Below are positions 58,221-64,000 of a stretch of 64,000 nucleotides of DNA, one piece after another; positions within the stretch are counted from its first letter, which is position 1; each line of letters begins with the position of its first letter. The position numbers and the translations under genes are program-made. The DNA is from an uncultured Porphyromonas sp. GTDB lineage: Bacteria; Bacteroidota; Bacteroidia; Bacteroidales; Porphyromonadaceae. The notes below the pieces were generated by a model. It saw nothing but the letters and a program-made list of their open reading frames with translations, did no database searches and had not been told where the DNA came from. The stretch is from assembly GCF_938023125.1 (NCBI RefSeq), contig NZ_CALHDW010000007.1, positions 1-64,000 of the forward strand, given 5' to 3'.

Positions 58221-59972
58221 ATGACAAAAGGAGTTGTTAAGGGGATTGTGTCCAACCTTGTGACCGTTGAGGTAGATGGACCAGTCTCTCAAAACGAAAT
58301 TTGCTTTATCACGGTGGGTGGAACTCGCCTGATGAGTGAGGTGATCAAGATCATCGGTGCCAAGGTGTTTGTGCAGGTGTTTGAGAGTACTCGTGGTATG
58401 AAGGTAGGGGATGTGGCTGAGTTTGCAGGTCACATGTTGGAGGTAACACTCGGTCCCGGCCTCCTTTCCAAGAACTTTGATGGTCTGCAAAATGACCTCG
58501 ATAAGATGGATGGGGTTTTCCTACAACGTGGTACATACACCTATCCTCTAGAGCAAGATAAATTGTGGGAGTATAAACCTCTCGCTCAGGTAGGTGATAT
58601 TGTAGAGGCCGGTGGTTGGCTTGGTGAGGTTGATGAAAACTACCAACCCCACAAGATAATGGTTCCCTTTGTTTTCGAGGGGCAGTACAAAGTTGTAAGC
58701 CTCAAGCCTGCCGGCAAGTATCGTGCTGATGAAGAAATCGCAGTACTTGAGGATAAGAATGGCGAAAAGCACTCTGTTACAATGATTCAGAAATGGCCTG
58801 TAAAGAAAGCCATTCCTTGCTATGCAGAGAAGCCCCGTCCATTTAAGTTGCTCGAAACCGGAGTACGTACGCTCGATACACTCAATCCTATCGTAGAGGG
58901 TGGTACGGGCTTTATCCCTGGACCTTTTGGAACAGGTAAGACAGTGTTGCAGCATGCTATTTCTAAGCAAGCTGAGGCAGATATCGTAATTATGGCAGCT
59001 TGTGGTGAGCGTGCAAATGAGGTTGTGGAAATCTTTGCCGAGTTCCCCGAACTTGTAGATGCTCACACCGGACGTAAGCTCATGGAGCGTACGATCATTA
59101 TTGCTAATACCTCAAACATGCCTGTTGCGGCTCGTGAAGCATCTGTATACACGGCAATGACTATTGCTGAATATTATCGTACAATGGGTCTTCGTGTTCT
59201 CCTCATGGCGGACTCTACTTCTCGTTGGGCACAAGCTCTTCGTGAGATGTCAAACCGTCTAGAAGAGCTCCCAGGACCTGATGCTTTCCCGATGGACCTT
59301 TCGGCTATCGTGGCCAACTTCTACGCTCGCTCCGGGTTCGTTTATCTCAAAAATGGCAAAACCGGTTCTGTAACCTTCATTGGTACTGTATCTCCTGCAG
59401 GGGGGAACCTTAAGGAGCCTGTTACAGAAAATACCAAGAAGGTAGCTCGATGCTTCTACGCTCTAGAGCAAGAACGTGCCGACCGTAAGCGTTATCCGGC
59501 CGTTAATCCTATTGATAGTTATTCTAAGTATCTCGAATATCCTGAGTTCAAAGAGTACATCTCGCAACACATTGCACCCGATTGGCTCGAAAAAGTAAAT
59601 GAGCTAAAGATGCGTTTGCAGCGTGGTAAGGAAATTTCTGAGCAGATCAACATCTTAGGGGACGATGGGGTACCTGTAGAGTATCACGTTACATTCTGGA
59701 AAGCTGAGCTTATTGACTTTGTAATCCTTCAGCAAGATGCTTTCGACGATATCGATTGTAACTCTCCTCTTGCTCGCCAAAAGTACATGTTGGATCTTGT
59801 AGCAAAGATCTGCCATACCGAGTTTGAGTTTGAAGATTTCAATCAGGTAACGGCGTTCTTTAAGGGCCTTATCAACGTCCTCAAGCAGATGAACTACTCA
59901 GAGTTTGAGAGCGATGACTTTAAGAAGTACTTGGCACAATGCGAAGAGATGATTGCCAAAGGTGGCAAGTAA
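58221..59972 (+). CDS. atpA: V-type ATP synthase catalytic subunit A
   Basis: This is the nucleotide-hydrolysing or -synthesising subunit of the head. In 583 residues it has the N-terminal beta barrel (KGIVSNLVTVEVDGPVSQNE), the A-specific non-homologous insert (about 115-205), Walker A GPFGTGKTVLQ, and the catalytic Glu region CGERANEVVEIFAEFPEL. SRWAQALREMSNRLEELPGP and the C-terminal helical domain follow. Length is normal. It lies 7 nt from DUF2764 and about 40 nt from subunit B. Confidence 0.96.
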   Translation: MTKGVVKGIVSNLVTVEVDGPVSQNEICFITVGGTRLMSEVIKIIGAKVFVQVFESTRGMKVGDVAEFAGHMLEVTLGPGLLSKNFDGLQNDLDKMDGVFLQRGTYTYPLEQDKLWEYKPLAQVGDIVEAGGWLGEVDENYQPHKIMVPFVFEGQYKVVSLKPAGKYRADEEIAVLEDKNGEKHSVTMIQKWPVKKAIPCYAEKPRPFKLLETGVRTLDTLNPIVEGGTGFIPGPFGTGKTVLQHAISKQAEADIVIMAACGERANEVVEIFAEFPELVDAHTGRKLMERTIIIANTSNMPVAAREASVYTAMTIAEYYRTMGLRVLLMADSTSRWAQALREMSNRLEELPGPDAFPMDLSAIVANFYARSGFVYLKNGKTGSVTFIGTVSPAGGNLKEPVTENTKKVARCFYALEQERADRKRYPAVNPIDSYSKYLEYPEFKEYISQHIAPDWLEKVNELKMRLQRGKEISEQINILGDDGVPVEYHVTFWKAELIDFVILQQDAFDDIDCNSPLARQKYMLDLVAKICHTEFEFEDFNQVTAFFKGLINVLKQMNYSEFESDDFKKYLAQCEEMIAKGGK

Positions 59973-60011
59973 TCTCCAGGGAAAGAGAGACCTCGTATAG
60001 AGAAAATTAAT

Positions 60012-61343
60012 ATGGCAACACAAGCTTTTAAAAAGATATATACCAAGATCTCGAACGTTACCAAGGCAACTTGTATGCTAAGTGCTACAGGGGTTGGTAA
60101 TGACGAGTTGGCTTTGATCCATGGACGAATGGCTCAGGTCGTAAAAATCGTTGGCAACGAAGTTACCCTCCAGGTATTCGAGGGTACTGAAGGTATTCCT
60201 ACCAATGCAGAGGTTGTATTCCTCGGCAAGGCTCCTACGCTCAAGGTGAGCGATCAGCTTGTAGGACGCTTCTTCAATGCTTATGGTCTTCCTATCGATG
60301 GAGGAGCGCAGCCCGAAGGGCGTGAAGTGGAAATTGGTGGACCTTCTGTAAACCCCGTACGTCGTAAGCAACCTTCTGAGTTGATTGCAACCGGTATTGC
60401 AGGTATCGACCTCAATAATACCCTCGTAACCGGACAAAAGATTCCATTCTTTGCGGATCCGGACCAACCCTTTAACGAAGTAATGGCTATGGTGGCCATG
60501 CGTGCCAAGAGTGATAAGATTATTCTTGGAGGGATGGGGATGACCAATGACGACTACCTCTTCTTCAAGAACACTTTTAGCAATGCTGGTGCTCTCGATC
60601 GTATTGTTAGCTTCATCAATACAACCGAAGACCCCTCTGTAGAGCGTCTGCTTATCCCAGATATGGCTCTTACAGCAGCAGAATATTTTGCGGTAGAAAA
60701 GAACGAAAAGGTGCTCGTGCTCCTTACGGACATGACCAACTATGCGGATGCTTTGGCTATCGTATCAAATCGTATGGACCAGATTCCTTCGAAGGACTCT
60801 ATGCCGGGTTCGATTTATTCAGACCTTGCTAAGATCTACGAAAAGGCGGTACAATTCCCCGATGGAGGGTCTATCACCATCATTGCCGTTACAACGTTGA
60901 GTGGTGGCGATATTACCCACGCTGTGCCCGATAATACCGGGTACATCACCGAGGGGCAGCTCTATCTCCGTAAGGATAGCAATGTGGGTAAAGTTATTAT
61001 CGACCCATTCCGCTCTCTCTCTCGCTTGAAGCAGCTTGTAATCGGTAAGAAGACTCGCGATGACCATCCTCAGGTGATGAATGCCGCTGTACGTCTATTC
61101 TCCGATGCTGCCAATGCACAAACGAAGATGGAGAACGGTTTCGACCTTACCGACTACGATAATCGTTCTCTTGCTTTTGCAGACGATTACTCTCGTCAAT
61201 TGCTCGCTATTGACGTAAACGTGGATACGACAGAAATGCTTGATATTGCTTGGAAACTTTTTGGAGAGCACTTTACTCCTGCAGAAGTAAACATTAAGCA
61301 ATCTCTTGTAGAGAAGTATTGGGTTGGTGAGAAAAAAGCCTGA
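60012..61343 (+). CDS. atpB: V-type ATP synthase subunit B
   Basis: This is the non-catalytic nucleotide-binding-fold subunit of the head. In 443 residues it has the N-terminal barrel, GGPSVNPVRRKQPSE, and the region TGIAGIDLNNTLVTGQKIPFF. It has no intact Walker A at the P-loop place (as expected for B). MTNYADALAIVSNRMDQIPSKDSMPGS is followed by the B-type conserved TLSGGDITHAVPDNTGYITEGQL. It follows subunit A by about 40 nt and is followed by subunit D. Confidence 0.96.
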   Translation: MATQAFKKIYTKISNVTKATCMLSATGVGNDELALIHGRMAQVVKIVGNEVTLQVFEGTEGIPTNAEVVFLGKAPTLKVSDQLVGRFFNAYGLPIDGGAQPEGREVEIGGPSVNPVRRKQPSELIATGIAGIDLNNTLVTGQKIPFFADPDQPFNEVMAMVAMRAKSDKIILGGMGMTNDDYLFFKNTFSNAGALDRIVSFINTTEDPSVERLLIPDMALTAAEYFAVEKNEKVLVLLTDMTNYADALAIVSNRMDQIPSKDSMPGSIYSDLAKIYEKAVQFPDGGSITIIAVTTLSGGDITHAVPDNTGYITEGQLYLRKDSNVGKVIIDPFRSLSRLKQLVIGKKTRDDHPQVMNAAVRLFSDAANAQTKMENGFDLTDYDNRSLAFADDYSRQLLAIDVNVDTTEMLDIAWKLFGEHFTPAEVNIKQSLVEKYWVGEKKA

Positions 61344-61355
61344 TAGATAAGAGTC

Positions 61356-61973
61356 ATGGCTATTAAGTTTCAATACAACAAAACTTCGCTCCATCAGCAA
61401 GAGAAGCAGCTGAAGATGCGAGTGCGCACGCTCCCTACGATCAAAAGTAAGGAGAGTGCTCTCCGTCTTGAGGTGAAGAAGACGAAAGACGAAGTGGTGA
61501 AATTGGAACAAAAGTTAGAAGATGGCATCTCTAGTTATCAGCACATGGTAGGGCTTTGGAATGAGTTTAATCCGGAGCTTATATCTGTGAAGGATGTGAA
61601 GTTGTCTACCAAGAAGATTGCCGGTGTTATAGTGCCGGTCTTGGATAAGATAGACTTTGAGGTGAAGCCATTTAGTTTGTTCAATTCTCCTTCGTGGTTC
61701 TCTGAGGGACTAGAGTTGCTCAAGGTGCTTGCTACTACTGGTATAGAAGCTGAGTTCCTTGGCCTCAAACTAGAATTCTTGGAGTATGCTCGTAAGAAGA
61801 CCACTCAGAAGGTAAATCTTTTTGAGAAGGTGCAGATCCCTGGGTATAAGGATGCTATTCGTAAGATTAAGCGATACCTTGAAGATGAAGAGAGTCTCTC
61901 TAAATCGTCCCAGAAGATCATGCGAGCCAATATTGAAGAACGCGAACGCAAAGAAAAGGAGGCACTGCTATGA
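61356..61973 (+). CDS. atpD: V-type ATP synthase subunit D
   Basis: This is the central rotor shaft. The 205-residue protein is mostly two long helices, as in subunit D (KFQYNKTSLHQQEKQLKMR, then SKESALRLEVKKTKDEVVKLE at the N-terminus; IPGYKDAIRKIKRYLEDEE, then NIEERERKEKE at the C-terminus). It starts 12 nt after subunit B and overlaps subunit I by 4 nt (ATGA). Confidence 0.92.
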   Translation: MAIKFQYNKTSLHQQEKQLKMRVRTLPTIKSKESALRLEVKKTKDEVVKLEQKLEDGISSYQHMVGLWNEFNPELISVKDVKLSTKKIAGVIVPVLDKIDFEVKPFSLFNSPSWFSEGLELLKVLATTGIEAEFLGLKLEFLEYARKKTTQKVNLFEKVQIPGYKDAIRKIKRYLEDEESLSKSSQKIMRANIEERERKEKEALL

Positions 61974-63796
61974 TTGAAAAAATGCAGAAGTATCTTTTCT
62001 TGATATACCACAGAGAGTATGAAGGCTTTTTGCAGAGTCTTCGTGAGCTTGGTGTGGTACATATCAAGGAAACTAAGAGCCCTAAGCAGTTCGATAACCT
62101 ACAAGCCCTCCTCACTAAGCGTAAAGACTTGGCAGACCTGCGTCGTCGTGTAAAATCATTGCGATCCAAAGATGCTCCAGAGGTTTCTATGATCCTCCCT
62201 CAATCTGAGGAGCAAGGAGTGGCTGTGCAGTCTGAAATAGAAGAACTCTTGGAGAAGGAACGGGATCTTGCTAGTCAGATTACCGCTCAACAACGAGAGA
62301 TCGACTATTGGAGTATTTGGGGTGAGTATGACCTCGATCTGATGAAAAAACTTGAGAATGCGGGCTACAAGCTACACTTCTATGTAGTGGCTTCGCAGCA
62401 GTTCAAGGAGGAATGGATTGATGAGTATCGCGCCATTAAGGTTAATGATTTTCGTGCTCAAGCCTACTTTGTTACGATTGGGCAAAGTGGCGACGCTCGC
62501 CCCGAAGCCGAAGAGGTAAAGGCCCCAACGGCATCCATGGATGAGATGCAGAGAAAGTTAGGAACCCTACAGCAGGAAGCAGAAGAGGCCCATAATAGGA
62601 TCGTTGAATTTGCTGATACTCGCTTGGGCGAACTGGATGGATATGATCAATTCATCGAGCGCGATTTTGATTTCGCTAATGCCCTCTTGCAGGCTGAACC
62701 CGAGGCCAACGATACCCTTATGGTATTGGAGGGCTGGGTCCCCGAGAGAGTGGCAGACAAAATTGCTCCCGCTCTAGATGGTGTACCTTGCTACTACGAG
62801 CAGGTAGAGATCGAGGCTAATGACAACGTACCCGTAAAGCTCAAAAACAATCGTTATGCTCGTCTTTTCGAGATGATAACGAAGATGTATTCGCTCCCTA
62901 ACTATGGCGAATTGGACATTACGTCGTTGTTTGCTCCCTTCTTTATGCTCTTCTTTGCTCTTTGTTTTGGAGACGGTGGGTATGGACTCTTGCTTTTGAT
63001 AGGAGCTACCGTTGCTAAGGTAAAAGCTAAAGAGGACAGCGTAAAGTCTGTGTGCAGTATGCTTATGTGGCTAGGTGGAACCACAGCCATCGTAGGTTCT
63101 CTTATGGGAACTGTCTTTGGTATGGTAATGCCTTGGACCGGTGGTACGATACTCGGCTCTGTGCCCGATACCTACATCCTCAACCAGAACACAATGATGT
63201 ATTTGTCCGTTGTGCTGGGGCTTGTTCAGATTGTATTCGGTAAGTTTATTGCCGGCTATAAGACGCAAGTACAGAAGGGATTTAAGTATGGTTTGGCCAC
63301 TTATTGCTGGGCTGCCTTGATCCTCTTAGGAGGTCTTGGGCTTGTAGCAATGAAGTTAGGAGAAGGTAATCCCATGCTTGCTATGGCATCAAAAGTCCTC
63401 TTGGGGATTGCTGCTCTCGCCTTTGTTATTGCTTTGTTCTACAATACACCGGGCAAGAATATCTTCCTCAATTTTGGTTCCGGTTTATGGGCAACCTACA
63501 ACAATGCTTCCGGACTTCTAGGGGATACGCTCTCGTATATTCGTCTGTTTGCTATCGGTTTGACCGGTGGTATCTTGGGTGGGGTGTTTAATAACCTTGC
63601 CGTACAAGTGGGCGGAGGGCTCCCTGTAGGTCTCAATTTTGTGGTAATGGCAATCATTTTGCTATTTGGTCATGGTCTCAATTTTGGGCTGTGTATGATT
63701 AGCTCTTTGGTGCACCCTCTACGTCTTACATTTGTTGAATTCTACAAGAATGCAGAGTTTGAAGGTGGGGGGCGTCAATACACTCCTTTCAAGTAA
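61970..63796 (+). CDS. atpI: V-type ATP synthase subunit I (membrane stator)
   Basis: This is the equivalent of eukaryotic subunit a, forming the ion half-channels. In 608 residues a cytosolic N-terminal half with coiled coils (about 1-300) precedes seven or eight transmembrane helices (about 310-600). Markers are FFALCFGDGGYGLLLL, GLVQIVFGKFIAGYK, the charged helix region GDTLSYIRLFAIGLTGGILG with the essential Arg that faces the c ring, and HGLNFGLCMISSLVHPLRLTFVEFYKN. It overlaps subunit D by 4 nt and precedes subunit K by about 50 nt. Confidence 0.95.
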   Translation: MIEKMQKYLFLIYHREYEGFLQSLRELGVVHIKETKSPKQFDNLQALLTKRKDLADLRRRVKSLRSKDAPEVSMILPQSEEQGVAVQSEIEELLEKERDLASQITAQQREIDYWSIWGEYDLDLMKKLENAGYKLHFYVVASQQFKEEWIDEYRAIKVNDFRAQAYFVTIGQSGDARPEAEEVKAPTASMDEMQRKLGTLQQEAEEAHNRIVEFADTRLGELDGYDQFIERDFDFANALLQAEPEANDTLMVLEGWVPERVADKIAPALDGVPCYYEQVEIEANDNVPVKLKNNRYARLFEMITKMYSLPNYGELDITSLFAPFFMLFFALCFGDGGYGLLLLIGATVAKVKAKEDSVKSVCSMLMWLGGTTAIVGSLMGTVFGMVMPWTGGTILGSVPDTYILNQNTMMYLSVVLGLVQIVFGKFIAGYKTQVQKGFKYGLATYCWAALILLGGLGLVAMKLGEGNPMLAMASKVLLGIAALAFVIALFYNTPGKNIFLNFGSGLWATYNNASGLLGDTLSYIRLFAIGLTGGILGGVFNNLAVQVGGGLPVGLNFVVMAIILLFGHGLNFGLCMISSLVHPLRLTFVEFYKNAEFEGGGRQYTPFK

Positions 63797-63846
63797 TCAA
63801 TAATAGAAAAATCAAATAACTCAATCAATTAATTACAGTTCAAAGT

Positions 63847-64000
63847 ATGATTAACGTTCTAACCTACTTAGGAATTGCCCTCATGGTGGCCCTCACTGGT
63901 ATTGGCTCGGCAATTGGTGTAACTATTTGCGGTAACGCTACCGTTGGTGCTATGAAGAAGAATCCCGATGCAATGGGTTCGTACATTGCTCTTTCAGCTC
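63847..64000 (+). CDS. atpK: V-type ATP synthase subunit K (c ring), N-terminal part
   Basis: This is the proteolipid that forms the membrane rotor ring. The ATG at 63847 opens 51 codons to the window edge, with the first membrane helix (LTYLGIALMVALTGIGSAIG) and the loop GNATVGAMKKNPDAMGSYIA. The ion-binding carboxylate lies in a later helix outside the window, so H+ or Na+ use cannot be judged. It completes the order E-DUF2764-A-B-D-I-K. Confidence 0.92.
   Translation, partial: MINVLTYLGIALMVALTGIGSAIGVTICGNATVGAMKKNPDAMGSYIALSA

Noticed and set aside
1..64000. Search for CRISPR arrays, insertion sequences, prophage genes, toxin-antitoxin pairs and restriction or defence islands.
   Set aside because: No repeat-spacer pattern, transposase, integrase or defence-type protein was seen. 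The genes are core chromosomal in character.

Overview
The window is a gene-dense bacterial chromosome segment that looks like order Bacteroidales and most like Porphyromonas or a close relative. Three things point there. The proteins are Bacteroidetes-type: a DUF4369 thioredoxin lipoprotein, an OstA-like protein, a GlsA/GlsB-type acyltransferase pair, DUF2764 inside a V-type ATPase operon, a DUF349 repeat protein, and Rho with a long disordered insert. The recognisable promoters carry the Bacteroidetes -7 box TAnnTTTG. Shine-Dalgarno sequences are weak or absent. No phage, insertion sequence, CRISPR array or rRNA operon was seen. This is mostly core chromosome, and no clear new multi-gene system such as a defence island is visible.

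Layout. 1-3.0 kb: the N-terminal end of a secreted receptor-like protein, a DUF3784 membrane protein, a 5'-truncated MBL/rhodanese remnant followed by an intact rhodanese, and a thioredoxin-fold lipoprotein. 3.0-5.7 kb: a minus-strand bioF-bioG-bioC operon with overlapping genes (pimeloyl arm of biotin). 5.8-9.1 kb: a plus-strand set with a polyprenol-phosphate mannosyltransferase, dihydroorotase and branched-chain aminotransferase. 9.2-20.3 kb: minus-strand SemiSWEET, an NAD-dependent epimerase, a DUF349 protein, rho, an ECF sigma factor, a ROK regulator, a DEAD-box helicase, a HIT protein and greA. 20.6-30.5 kb: a colinear minus-strand run clpP-clpX-recQ-surA-like-ostA-like-small tail-anchored gene-mutL. 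30.8-33.3 kb: clpB without its N domain, and tRNA-Pro(CGG). 33.4-44.7 kb: a cell-division and wall cluster read ftsA-ftsZ-yqeY-murD-ftsW-murG-murC-ftsQ-LRR lipoprotein. This order is permuted relative to the usual Bacteroidetes murD-ftsW-murG-murC-ftsQ-ftsA-ftsZ. 45.2-49.4 kb: an SDR, a ROK sugar kinase, YraN and the two acyltransferases expected to make glycine/serine lipids. 49.9-56.5 kb (plus): an unknown lipoprotein, serC-serA-DUF1015 and msrAB. 56.6 kb to the right edge: a V/A-type ATPase operon E-DUF2764-A-B-D-I-K, with K cut by the window end.

How the genes fit together. Envelope biogenesis and division dominate: peptidoglycan precursors, divisome, an LPS-transport-like OstA protein, a periplasmic chaperone, aminolipid synthesis and lipoproteins. 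The rest is protein quality control (ClpP, ClpX, ClpB, MsrAB), transcription machinery (Rho, GreA, sigma), biotin/serine/pyrimidine/branched-chain amino acid metabolism and ion-motive energy conversion. Most transcription units end in strong hairpin terminators.

The points most worth a second look are the permuted division cluster with a surface-type LRR lipoprotein at its end, the N-domainless ClpB, the DUF1015 gene in a serine operon with a ParB/SerK-like GHHR motif, the 88-nt overlap between the OstA-like gene and the tail-anchored gene, a small intergenic inverted-repeat family built on TCTTGCC/GGCAAGA, and the decayed MBL-rhodanese gene.
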